Assembly: GCF_033971885.1 (NCBI RefSeq)
Contig: NZ_JALBUS010000009.1
Coordinates: 36,599-100,598, forward strand
Source of the DNA: Absicoccus intestinalis
GTDB taxonomy: Bacteria; Bacillota_I; Bacilli_A; Erysipelotrichales; Erysipelotrichaceae
DNA: 64,000 nt
Reading direction: 5' to 3'
A model generated the notes under the pieces. That model was not told the DNA's origin. It saw only the letters and a program-made list of their open reading frames with translations, and did not search any database. Shown piece after piece: positions 42,946-52,352 of this stretch (positions are counted from its first letter, which is position 1; the number at the start of each line of letters is the position of its first letter). The position numbers and the translations under genes are program-made.

Positions 42946-44288
42946 AAATGGGTATATTATTGTTGGATCATTATGATGAAATGGCCGATCTGTTGAAACA
43001 ATCCTTCCGCCTTGCGGGGTTTACTGGACCTGTCTTGGTATTAGAAGACAAAGGCTTTTTACCATCGGATGTTTTATCTGTGTTTCGATGGTTTTGCCAA
43101 GATGTGAGCTCGAAACCAACAAAAACCTATCGTTGGATGCATGCCGGATGGCAAGTGGGGAACCCACGCTATTTTAACCAGATCGAATTGCCGGATTATT
43201 GGGAAATCAGTGGCAACAACAATGGTGCTGAGATCCATGATCTCCATCATTTGCGAGGTCGCATCTTTTATGCACCACCCAGACATCGTCGATTGGTGAG
43301 TGAAGTGGATTGGCTGAACGAAGACGGCATTGTTCGATGCACGGATCACTATGATGATCATGGTATTTTATATGCCCGAACTATCTTTAATCGCACCGGC
43401 AAACGATTTTGTCGTTCTTGGTTTGATGGCGCAGGGCATGAATGCGTGGTCGAAAACTATGTAACGGGTGATATCATCGTGAATCGGCATCACAAGACTT
43501 TTGTATATAAAAATCGAACGGCATTCGCCATTGAAATGCTCCATGAATTAAAAGCAGATGGACAATGCATCTTCTATAATTCTTTATCGACGCCTCTGTT
43601 TATTAGTGAGTCTTTCTCATCGAAGAATCTGCTCTTTTGGCAAGAAGGTGCACGAAATGATATTCCGGGAAATATGCAGATGATCTTGAAGGGGCAATCG
43701 TATACATCCAAGATTTATGTACAAGATCAAGCCAGTTGGCAAAAGCTTGTAGAATTGGGGGCTTCCAAAGAATGGTTACAACCATTTGGTTTTATCTATC
43801 CTTTTGTCAGAAAAAATCAACGACGCCCTCATATTTTGATTTGTACCAATTCCGATCAAATTGAAGAATTGGAATTCTTGGTGACACACTTATCGCAAAT
43901 GGTATTTCATATTGCGGCCATTACGGAAATGTCCAGTCGGCTTTTAGCATTTGGAAAATATCCCCATGTCAAGCTCTATCCAACCGTAAAAACAGAAGTT
44001 GTGGATGACTTGTTTCAAATCTGCGATTATTATTTTGATATCAATCATGGGGATGAGATCCTTTCCAGTGTAAAAAGAGCGTTTCTCAATGATCAATTGA
44101 TCTTAGGCTTTACCAATACGATCCATCGTCGTCGTTATATCGCAAAAGAACATATCTTTTCGGATGCAAAAGAATTGTGTGCCTTGGCCTCCGATACCGA
44201 AAAATTGCCTGCGGCATTAGACCGACAAAAAAAAGCCGCAATGAGTGAAGATGTCGAAGCCTATCGAGCCTTATTTGACCATATATAA
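42924..44288 (+). CDS. gtfB: GtfB-type glycosylation co-factor/chaperone
   Basis: This 454-residue protein lacks a catalytic GT-B nucleotide site but shares the beta-meander region with GtfA. Typical segments are YFNQIELPDYWEI near residue 75, GRIFYAPPRHRRLVSEVDWL near 114, FNRTGKRFCRSWFDGAGHE near 155 and the ending WRRYIAKEH-like HRRRYIAKEHIFSD near 402. GtfB recognises the serine-rich acceptor and activates GtfA. AAGGTGATG lies 6 nt upstream of the ATG, inside gtfA. A terminator follows the stop, separating it from the signalling genes. Confidence 0.92.
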   Translation: MEKNHPVEMGILLLDHYDEMADLLKQSFRLAGFTGPVLVLEDKGFLPSDVLSVFRWFCQDVSSKPTKTYRWMHAGWQVGNPRYFNQIELPDYWEISGNNNGAEIHDLHHLRGRIFYAPPRHRRLVSEVDWLNEDGIVRCTDHYDDHGILYARTIFNRTGKRFCRSWFDGAGHECVVENYVTGDIIVNRHHKTFVYKNRTAFAIEMLHELKADGQCIFYNSLSTPLFISESFSSKNLLFWQEGARNDIPGNMQMILKGQSYTSKIYVQDQASWQKLVELGASKEWLQPFGFIYPFVRKNQRRPHILICTNSDQIEELEFLVTHLSQMVFHIAAITEMSSRLLAFGKYPHVKLYPTVKTEVVDDLFQICDYYFDINHGDEILSSVKRAFLNDQLILGFTNTIHRRRYIAKEHIFSDAKELCALASDTEKLPAALDRQKKAAMSEDVEAYRALFDHI

Positions 44289-44318
44289 GCAGATAAGCCT
44301 ATCTTGTCTGCTTTTTTT
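44287..44318 (+). terminator. Terminator after gtfB
   Basis: GCAGATAAG (44289-44297) pairs with CTTGTCTGC (44303-44311) with one G-U pair, followed by eight T. Confidence 0.85.
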
Positions 44319-44388
44319 CATGTTTTTTAAAAAAACGCGTATAATTAAAGAAGCTAAATTAAAAACTATCTATATGAGGAGCATATGT

Positions 44389-47300
44389 ATGAAATATAAA
44401 TTATTCCATAGGATCCATGATTTATACACCACCAAATCCGACTCGGATATTTCGTTTGAAGATCCGCGTGTCAAAGCGGATCTTTATTATGACGATTTGT
44501 ATTATGGCATCATTTCAGCCACTTTGATTTGTATTCTTTCCTTGTTTGGTTTGATTAGTACATTTGCACCTTATTCCCAAGGAAGTGTTTTACGCTTTGT
44601 GAATGCGACACAAGTCTATATTTTGGTGATATTGACCGATATCATTTTTTTATTTTTGTTGGCACGTCGGCGCATTCACTTTCAAGCTAGCCAATTGAAG
44701 CAAATTCGCCATTTGCTGTATTGGTTCATGGGCATCAATATGGTGCTAGCCAGTTTGACCTTCTATACGACGGAACAAGGCAGCAGTTTTTTCTTTGAAT
44801 ACATTCTGATCACCATGATCATTTATTTGCTCCCCAATGTATTGATGACAACACAGATACGCAATATGATCATCAACTTGATTTCGGTAGCGATCGTTTT
44901 AGGATCAACGCATCATATCATCGCTACCCAAGATATGTTTGATATCATTTCGTTGCATTTGATTTGTTGTTTTGTCAATTGGATCCGCTTGCAGAATTTT
45001 TTCTCCATCGAAACCCATAAATTTACGATTGAACAAAAACAAGACGAATTGTATCATAACAGTCGCACCGATGAATTGACAGAACTTTTGAATCGAACAG
45101 CTTTACGCGATGACTTTCCTTATTTTATTGGGAAACCCATTTGTATTGCGATGATCGATTTGGATTTCTTTAAAAAATATAACGATGCCTATGGTCATGC
45201 TTATGGGGATACAGTTTTGACATTAACAGGAAAATATTTAAAAACCATTTTTGATCGTAAGGGAGAACATTGCTATCGCTATGGTGGCGATGAATTTATG
45301 GTCATTGCCGAAGAAAGCGATGCCGATTTATTCTATGATAAATTGAAGAACTTTGAAAAGCGTTTGGAAACAAGACCCGATGAAATCGAGATCAATTGCA
45401 GCATTGGATATTGTGAAGGAATGCCTCATTCAACCAGTGAATTGCGTTCTTTGATTCGCGTGGCCGATCGCTATTTATATCGAGCCAAGAGTGAAGGTAC
45501 CGGAAAAATTGAAGGGAGCCGCATTGATCAAAAAACCAAAGATGCGCAACTTTTGTCGGATGAGAACACGATGTTACAAAATTTAAAGGGTCTGAATCTA
45601 GACGCAAAATCAAGACGAGATTCACAAACCGGGCGAAATCGGATGAATACGTTCTTTATCATCATGCAGGAATGGCGCAACAAAGAACGAAATATTGAAA
45701 AAGAAGGTGAATTGGTCGTCCTGTATTTTAATTTAGTGAATTTTCGCTTGATCAACTTGCAGTATGGCATTGCCAATGGCGATGAAATTTTGCGAGCCAT
45801 GGATTTTTGTTTGGCAGAATGCTTTCCTCATGATGTTGTTTCCAATTTGGGTGGTGATCATTTTGCAGTCCTCACCGATACCCTTCATATGGAAGAAAGA
45901 ACGGCCAATGTATTTGAAAAAATACGGAATATATTCCCAAACAGTGTGGAATGCAGTGTCGGCGCTTGTGTATGGGACGATCACACATTGGATCCCGAAA
46001 CGATTTGCTCTCGTGCAGAGGTGGCTGCGGATGAAAATCGCAAATATTTGAAGACGAATATCACTTACTACACCAAAGAGCTTGGCCATCATTTAGCGAT
46101 ATCAGAATATGTGGTCGCTCATCTGGATGAGGCCATTCAGGAAGGCTGGATCGTCGTCTATTACCAACCCATCGTTCGTAGTTTGACCAATAAGATCTGT
46201 GGTGTTGAAGCATTGGCTCGTTGGCAAGATCCCCAATATGGGATGTTAGCACCGAGTGATTTTATTGGTGCTTTGGAAGATGTCCGTTTGATCTGGAAAC
46301 TCGATCTTCATGTGGTTACGCAAGTGGTTCGAGGGATTGCCAATCGCTATCAACGAGGAATTCCGGAAATTCCCGTATCTATTAATTTGTCTCGTTTGGA
46401 TTTTTTGTATTGCGATATTTTCCATGAAATCGAAACCATTGTCAAAACCTATAATATTCCAAGACGGATGTTACATATTGAAGTCACGGAAAGTCTTATG
46501 ACTTCAACGGAAAAAGAAGTTTTAGATGCTCTGCAGTCGTTTAGGGATGTGGGGTATGAAATCTGGATGGATGATTTTGGTAGTGGCTATTCCACCCTGA
46601 ATTTATTGAAAGATTATTCCTTTGATTTATTGAAGCTGGATATGATCTTTTTGCACAGTCGATCAAAGCGTTCTTATGAAATCATTGCTTCGGTGATTGA
46701 AATGGATAAGAAGATTGGTATCCGTACTCTTGCAGAAGGCGTGGAGACCCAAGAACAAGTAGACTTCTTGAAAAAAGCTGGTTGCGAAAAGATGCAAGGC
46801 TATTTCTTTGGGAAACCATTGCCATTTGATGAGATGTTGCAGAAAAGTGTCGCCAAAGGATTAAGTATTGAAGATGCGCAACAAAAAATCTGTTATGACG
46901 CTCTTGGTACGATTGATTTTATGACCGATATCGCATTGACCATAGTGGAAGAACAAAACAATACGTATCAAGTGCTGTTCATGAATGATCCTGGATTGAT
47001 TCTTCTGCATCAGGATGGTTTTACCGATTTGAAAGAATGGCAAAATTACTTGAATGATCGCAATAATGTGACCATGCAGGCATTATTTGAAGCGGGAAAA
47101 TACACTGTTCTATCGGGAAATATTGGGGAAGTGAAAACTGTATTTCATGGCAAAGAGCGGTTATTAAAATATCGCTTATTAGGTACCTATAATGATACGC
47201 ATTTGTATGCGATCCATATCTTTGATCATGCTTCTTCAAGTGATGAATTGTCGACCAAGAATCAGATGTTGATGAATTTGACCTATTTTTATCCGTATAT

Positions 47301-49425
47301 TTTCACGATCGATGGGAAAGATCTGACCATTCAGAATACGCGGTTTACGGCGAATTCGACCATTCATAGTCATGTATATCCAATCAAAGATTCTGATGGC
47401 AGATATAATATTCTTTTGCCAAAGATCTTTATTGAAGATCAATCGCGATATGATGCATTTATCGATCCAATCACATTGATGGAGCGATTAGAAAAAGCAA
47501 AGGCCCAAATGCTCAAAGGGGTATTCCGTACAGAGGATGGAAAAGGGCAATTTGTATGGATGGTGCATCAACTTCTATTAACGCCCAATGCGAATAGTCC
47601 GAAAATTTTATATGTGATTCGTACTATGGATTTCTATGTACGATCAAATACATCCAAACGAATGACCAATTTGAATACCAAGACTTTGATCGATCATATT
47701 CCGTTGCCTGTCTTCTGGAAAGATACAAAACATAAATTTTTAGATGTGAATCCGTATTATATGCATTATTTTGGCTTGGATTCAAAAAAAGATATCTTAG
47801 GAAAGACCGATGCAGTGATGGGATGGCATCCCAATGATGAATTCTATAAAGATATGGAAGAACAGATCCTGAAGTCGGGGAATGTGTATACCAATGTGCC
47901 TGGTCGATGCATTGCGAATGGTGTATGTCATGATGTCTTAATGAGTGAATGGCCAACGTATCAAAATGGAAAGATCACTGGATCCATGGGCTTCTTTGTG
48001 GAAGAAACATTGGTGTGTGAAAATACAAAGGTTTCTGAACGGCTGGAATCTTCCCATGAATTTTTAACCATGGAGCAATTTTTTGACGAATTGATTTCAT
48101 ATGAGATGGACTATCAATTGAATAAACGTGACTTTGGTGTGTTATATATTTATATTCCCGAATTGCTTCGTATTGCGGAAAATTATGATCATCATACGAT
48201 GTATAGAGTCATGCATGCATGCAAAGATGCAATCGTCCAAGTTGTTGATCATAAAGTTTCCATCACCTATATTGGCGTGGGTAAATTTGTCGTCTTGATC
48301 CCATATACATCGAAAGATGAATTGACAAAATATGCACCTGCCATCAAGGAGCATATTGATGCAATTCGACAAGTGGAGGATATTCCGTGTTCCTTGTATG
48401 CCAAGATCCGGATCATTTATGCCAACCAAGTCAAGAAGATCAATCAGCAATTGATGCAAGTGGTTCAGCAAAATGAAGAAATCGATGATACCTACGATAC
48501 CGTTGACAAAGTAGCTACAACCAATACCTTTTTGCAGACATTGATGTATGATGCACCTATTGGCTGTTATGTATTACGCCCAGATCATATGGTTGTGTAT
48601 TGGAATGCCGAAGCTGAGAAAGTATTGGGATTCTCAGCCGAAGAAATGCAAGGCAGAAAATGTGTGGATATGCCTTTGGGCTGTGCCTTTACCGATGGCA
48701 AACATGTTTCTAATGCCCATTGTCCAGCAACGATGGCCTTCATTACTGGAAAACCACAATCGTTGCAGATGTTCATGCGTCATAAAGATGGTCATGATCT
48801 CTTGATTTATAATACGTTGATTCCGATCAAAGATCAGGAAGATAAGGTCGTTGAATTGGTTTCTTTCTTTATTCCACTGGTCAATAATGATTATGATCAA
48901 AAGGTGATCCAAAATATCTATGAAATCGCTACACGGGATCCATTGAGTTGTCTACCTGGTCGAAAATATATGGAATATTGTTTGGATGAAGCCGTAGAAA
49001 TTTTCCGTCGTACGAAACAGCCTTTTGCCGTTCTCTATGCGGATGTCAATGAATTTCATGAAGTCAATAATACCTATGGACATAGTATGGGGGATGCTTT
49101 GTTGCGTCAATTTGGCTTAAGTCTGAAAAAGAATGGCCGAAAAGCCGATATCTTCTGTCGATGGGGTGGCGATGAGTTTGTTGGTTTATTGCGTTTGCAA
49201 GAGCCTGGTGATTGTGAAGGTGCCGCTCATCGTTTTATGCGGTTGGCCAAGAAGTGTGAAGTGAGTGAAAATGGCCAAACGCTATCTTGTCAAACGGCCA
49301 TTGGGATTACGGTCGTACGTGAAAATGATACCGTTCAATCGATCATTGCCCGGGCGGATTCCTATATGTATCAAGCCAAAAAACAAAAGGAAGTAAAGAT
49401 CGTTACCGATCAGAATGCGGAATAA
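44389..49425 (+). CDS. Membrane GGDEF-GGDEF*-EAL-PAS-GGDEF*-PAS-GGDEF protein (c-di-GMP turnover)
   Basis: The start at 44389 has GAGGAG 8 nt upstream, giving 1678 residues. Domains: five or six membrane helices (about 40-200); GGDEF with intact YGGDEF near 298; a degenerate GGDEF (LGGDHF near 490); EAL with all key residues visible (GVEALARW near 605, INLSRLDF, EVTES, MDDFGSGYS, KLDMIF, AEGVET); PAS with FWKD near 1108; a degenerate GGDEF; PAS near 1385; and a C-terminal GGDEF with WGGDEF near 1592. It should both make and break c-di-GMP. A TATAAT at 44340 may be its promoter. It heads a run of five such genes between gtfB and the adhesin. Confidence 0.9.
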   Translation: MKYKLFHRIHDLYTTKSDSDISFEDPRVKADLYYDDLYYGIISATLICILSLFGLISTFAPYSQGSVLRFVNATQVYILVILTDIIFLFLLARRRIHFQASQLKQIRHLLYWFMGINMVLASLTFYTTEQGSSFFFEYILITMIIYLLPNVLMTTQIRNMIINLISVAIVLGSTHHIIATQDMFDIISLHLICCFVNWIRLQNFFSIETHKFTIEQKQDELYHNSRTDELTELLNRTALRDDFPYFIGKPICIAMIDLDFFKKYNDAYGHAYGDTVLTLTGKYLKTIFDRKGEHCYRYGGDEFMVIAEESDADLFYDKLKNFEKRLETRPDEIEINCSIGYCEGMPHSTSELRSLIRVADRYLYRAKSEGTGKIEGSRIDQKTKDAQLLSDENTMLQNLKGLNLDAKSRRDSQTGRNRMNTFFIIMQEWRNKERNIEKEGELVVLYFNLVNFRLINLQYGIANGDEILRAMDFCLAECFPHDVVSNLGGDHFAVLTDTLHMEERTANVFEKIRNIFPNSVECSVGACVWDDHTLDPETICSRAEVAADENRKYLKTNITYYTKELGHHLAISEYVVAHLDEAIQEGWIVVYYQPIVRSLTNKICGVEALARWQDPQYGMLAPSDFIGALEDVRLIWKLDLHVVTQVVRGIANRYQRGIPEIPVSINLSRLDFLYCDIFHEIETIVKTYNIPRRMLHIEVTESLMTSTEKEVLDALQSFRDVGYEIWMDDFGSGYSTLNLLKDYSFDLLKLDMIFLHSRSKRSYEIIASVIEMDKKIGIRTLAEGVETQEQVDFLKKAGCEKMQGYFFGKPLPFDEMLQKSVAKGLSIEDAQQKICYDALGTIDFMTDIALTIVEEQNNTYQVLFMNDPGLILLHQDGFTDLKEWQNYLNDRNNVTMQALFEAGKYTVLSGNIGEVKTVFHGKERLLKYRLLGTYNDTHLYAIHIFDHASSSDELSTKNQMLMNLTYFYPYIFTIDGKDLTIQNTRFTANSTIHSHVYPIKDSDGRYNILLPKIFIEDQSRYDAFIDPITLMERLEKAKAQMLKGVFRTEDGKGQFVWMVHQLLLTPNANSPKILYVIRTMDFYVRSNTSKRMTNLNTKTLIDHIPLPVFWKDTKHKFLDVNPYYMHYFGLDSKKDILGKTDAVMGWHPNDEFYKDMEEQILKSGNVYTNVPGRCIANGVCHDVLMSEWPTYQNGKITGSMGFFVEETLVCENTKVSERLESSHEFLTMEQFFDELISYEMDYQLNKRDFGVLYIYIPELLRIAENYDHHTMYRVMHACKDAIVQVVDHKVSITYIGVGKFVVLIPYTSKDELTKYAPAIKEHIDAIRQVEDIPCSLYAKIRIIYANQVKKINQQLMQVVQQNEEIDDTYDTVDKVATTNTFLQTLMYDAPIGCYVLRPDHMVVYWNAEAEKVLGFSAEEMQGRKCVDMPLGCAFTDGKHVSNAHCPATMAFITGKPQSLQMFMRHKDGHDLLIYNTLIPIKDQEDKVVELVSFFIPLVNNDYDQKVIQNIYEIATRDPLSCLPGRKYMEYCLDEAVEIFRRTKQPFAVLYADVNEFHEVNNTYGHSMGDALLRQFGLSLKKNGRKADIFCRWGGDEFVGLLRLQEPGDCEGAAHRFMRLAKKCEVSENGQTLSCQTAIGITVVRENDTVQSIIARADSYMYQAKKQKEVKIVTDQNAE

Positions 49426-49435
49426 TTGGTGAATC

Positions 49436-52306
49436 ATGAAGAAATATCAAACCTATGAGTTGGATCCTGTGACAGGTTCTTTAAATATAAAAACGTTTTT
49501 AAAAGAGCTGGATGCGTTTATTCTTGAAGAAAATGCCAAAGGATCTTTAGAAGAGCATGTATTAGTATGCTTGAATATTCGCAATTTTAAATTTTATAAT
49601 TTAAAATATGGACACGAAAAGGGGGATCAGGTCTTATATCAATTGAGTCAACGAATCTATCATGAAAATCCGGAAGGCTTGCAAGGCCGATTTGTGAGTG
49701 ATCGTTTGGTGGTTGTGTCCAAACAATCGCATATCAATGATTGGATCCAGATGATCAATCGGGAATTTATAAAAAAATATGGATCAAATGGTTTGAAAAT
49801 GAAGGTGGGTATTCTTCCTTTACAGGCCGATTTCACGGCGGCTCGAGCTTGTGAATTAGCCAAATTGGCTTGCGATTCGATTCGGAATAAATCGGTGAAC
49901 TTTTGTTACTACAATGATCAAATTGAGCGAAAAGCCCAAAATACGACATATATCATCTCAAACTTTGAACGGGCCTTAAACGAAGGTTGGATCCAGATCT
50001 ATTATCAACCCATCATTCGCACCCTTACGGATCGTTTATGTGGTATTGAGGCTTTATCACGTTGGATCGATCCCAAACATGGTATGATCTCACCGGCCGA
50101 TTTTATTCTGGTCTTAGAAGAAAATCAATTGATCACGCGGTTGACACTGTTTGTCTTAGATCAAGTTTGTCAGGAAATGCAACAGATCATGTTTCCAACT
50201 CCACGAATCGTACCGGTTTCCATTAACTTATCGCAAATGGATTTTTTAAATTGTGATATTTTTCAGGAAGTAGAAGATCGAGTACAGAAATATGGCATTG
50301 CTCGTGATCTTTTGTGTTTTGAAGTGACAGAATCCATGTTGATCGAATATCCAGATATCTTACAACAAGAAATGAAGCGATTCCAAAATGCAGGCTATAA
50401 GATCTATATGGATGATTTTGGCAGTGGCTATTCATCTCTTAATGTTCTGAGAAATTATGAATTTGATGATATCAAATTGGATATGATCTTTTTACAACAT
50501 TTTGATAATCGATCGAAGCGGATGATCCGCTCAGCGGTTTCGATGGTGAAAATGTTGAACAATCAGATCTTGGTAGAAGGCGTCGAAACGAAAGAACAAT
50601 ATGAATTTCTAAAAAGTATTGGGTGTGATAAGGTGCAGGGCTATTATTTTAGTCCACCTGTACCATTGAAATCATTTAAAAAACTGTATGCGCAGGAGCA
50701 GCATATTGAGTCGCGTCGCTTTAAACAATATTATGATCAAACCAATACGGTCAATTTTCTTATCGATAAGCCATTAGAAATCATTGATTTTGATGGACAA
50801 AAGTTTCGTTTGCTTTATAGCAATGAGCTAGCCAGGGAAACATGGCAAAAAATGCATTTTGCATCGATGGATAAAGTTTTCGAGTTGCTCAATGTACCTT
50901 TGTCCCCGTATTTTAATGAATCAAGAGATACATTGAAACGATTACATATTCATAAGACCATTCGTCAAAAATATGGAGTTCATGCTTCGGTTGTCAGTTT
51001 GGAAATTACGTTATTGGCAAGAGAAGGAAATCATTATCTTGTGACTACGGAAGCAATGCCAATCGAATCAACAAAAACCAATAATGACATCAATGAAGAC
51101 TATATTTTACGGGTGTTGTATACCTTGTTTGATGAAGTTTATTTGATCAATTTAAAGACCCATGATTTTCAATCCATAAAACCAGGAAAAAATTATTCGG
51201 AAGTGGTCAGAGAATGGGATAAACGGGGTTGGAAAGTAAATGTAAACAAAGCGGCTAAAATGTTTATTTCTATGGATGAGCAAATGGATTTTATCAAATT
51301 TGCGGACTTTGATACGTTACAAGAACGCATGGAAAAAAGTCATAGCCATATTTTGAGTCAGATTTTTTTGAGCAAAGGTGCAAAGGGAGCGTATGTCAAT
51401 AAACTGCATATCATTCAAATGATGCCAGGAACGGATATGGTCATATATAGTTCTCAATATGTGTCTTATCTTCAAAAGCAATGGATCGAAAGAAATAAAG
51501 AAATGCCTGATCCTTTGAAGACAGCGATTTGGCAAACGTTTGTCCATTCGCAAACAATGAATATATTTTGGAAAGATGATCAACGTCGTTATCTTGGTGT
51601 AAATGATCAATTTATGGAAACGTGTGGTATCCAAGATTTTTCAACCATCATTGGAAAAACCGATGAACAGATGCAATGGTATGTGGATGATCGTCAAATA
51701 GAAGACGAAATACAACTGCTTCAAAAAGGTACACTCATTCGTCAGAATAAGGGAAAACGCATCATCCATGGACGAATGCAAGATGTCGTGATATGGGAAG
51801 AACCGGTTTATCAAGCGGATAAGATTGTTGGTTTGATCGGCATATTTCTATTGGCCGATGATCCGACAAAAAATAGATCCGATTGGAGCATATTTGAAAT
51901 TGCCTTACATTTTATGAAGGGTTGGTTGGATCAAAATGAAAAGTTTGCGATGATTTCCATTGATTTTTCCAATTTTTCTTGGGCTAAAAAAAGTTATGGA
52001 CAGACCGTTACCGATCGCATGTTGACTGCAATGACTTCTCTTTTATTTGATTTTTTAGGGAATCGAGCTTTGATTGGACGCGTCTATAGTGAACGTTTCT
52101 TAGCATTCATGAAATACGACCGGAAACAGGAAATTGAAACAATGAAACTGCAGTTATTGGATTATTTTCGAAATATTCATGAATTGGCTGGATATCCAGC
52201 AACGTTACATCCGATCATTGATTTGTATTATGCGGAAGATTCCCAAAACATTGCAGCGACCATTGCTGAAGTGTTTGTGAACATGTATAACGAAAATAAT
52301 AGATAG
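49436..52306 (+). CDS. GGDEF*-EAL-PAS-GGDEF* protein (c-di-GMP phosphodiesterase)
   Basis: This 956-residue protein has no membrane helix. The N-terminal GGDEF domain (1-170) has lost the signature (RFVSDRLVV). The EAL domain (about 175-420) keeps GIEALSRW near 200, INLSQMDF near 263, EVTES near 299, MDDFGSGYSS near 325, KLDMIF and EGVET, so it should hydrolyse c-di-GMP. A PAS with NIFWKDDQRRYLGVN lies near 705, and a C-terminal GGDEF-like domain lacks the motif. It starts 10 nt after the previous gene with only a weak ribosome site, suggesting coupling. Confidence 0.9.
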   Translation: MKKYQTYELDPVTGSLNIKTFLKELDAFILEENAKGSLEEHVLVCLNIRNFKFYNLKYGHEKGDQVLYQLSQRIYHENPEGLQGRFVSDRLVVVSKQSHINDWIQMINREFIKKYGSNGLKMKVGILPLQADFTAARACELAKLACDSIRNKSVNFCYYNDQIERKAQNTTYIISNFERALNEGWIQIYYQPIIRTLTDRLCGIEALSRWIDPKHGMISPADFILVLEENQLITRLTLFVLDQVCQEMQQIMFPTPRIVPVSINLSQMDFLNCDIFQEVEDRVQKYGIARDLLCFEVTESMLIEYPDILQQEMKRFQNAGYKIYMDDFGSGYSSLNVLRNYEFDDIKLDMIFLQHFDNRSKRMIRSAVSMVKMLNNQILVEGVETKEQYEFLKSIGCDKVQGYYFSPPVPLKSFKKLYAQEQHIESRRFKQYYDQTNTVNFLIDKPLEIIDFDGQKFRLLYSNELARETWQKMHFASMDKVFELLNVPLSPYFNESRDTLKRLHIHKTIRQKYGVHASVVSLEITLLAREGNHYLVTTEAMPIESTKTNNDINEDYILRVLYTLFDEVYLINLKTHDFQSIKPGKNYSEVVREWDKRGWKVNVNKAAKMFISMDEQMDFIKFADFDTLQERMEKSHSHILSQIFLSKGAKGAYVNKLHIIQMMPGTDMVIYSSQYVSYLQKQWIERNKEMPDPLKTAIWQTFVHSQTMNIFWKDDQRRYLGVNDQFMETCGIQDFSTIIGKTDEQMQWYVDDRQIEDEIQLLQKGTLIRQNKGKRIIHGRMQDVVIWEEPVYQADKIVGLIGIFLLADDPTKNRSDWSIFEIALHFMKGWLDQNEKFAMISIDFSNFSWAKKSYGQTVTDRMLTAMTSLLFDFLGNRALIGRVYSERFLAFMKYDRKQEIETMKLQLLDYFRNIHELAGYPATLHPIIDLYYAEDSQNIAATIAEVFVNMYNENNR

Positions 52307-52352
52307 ATAAAACGGGAATCAACCATGGATAGAAAGGGGTCGATTTTTTATA

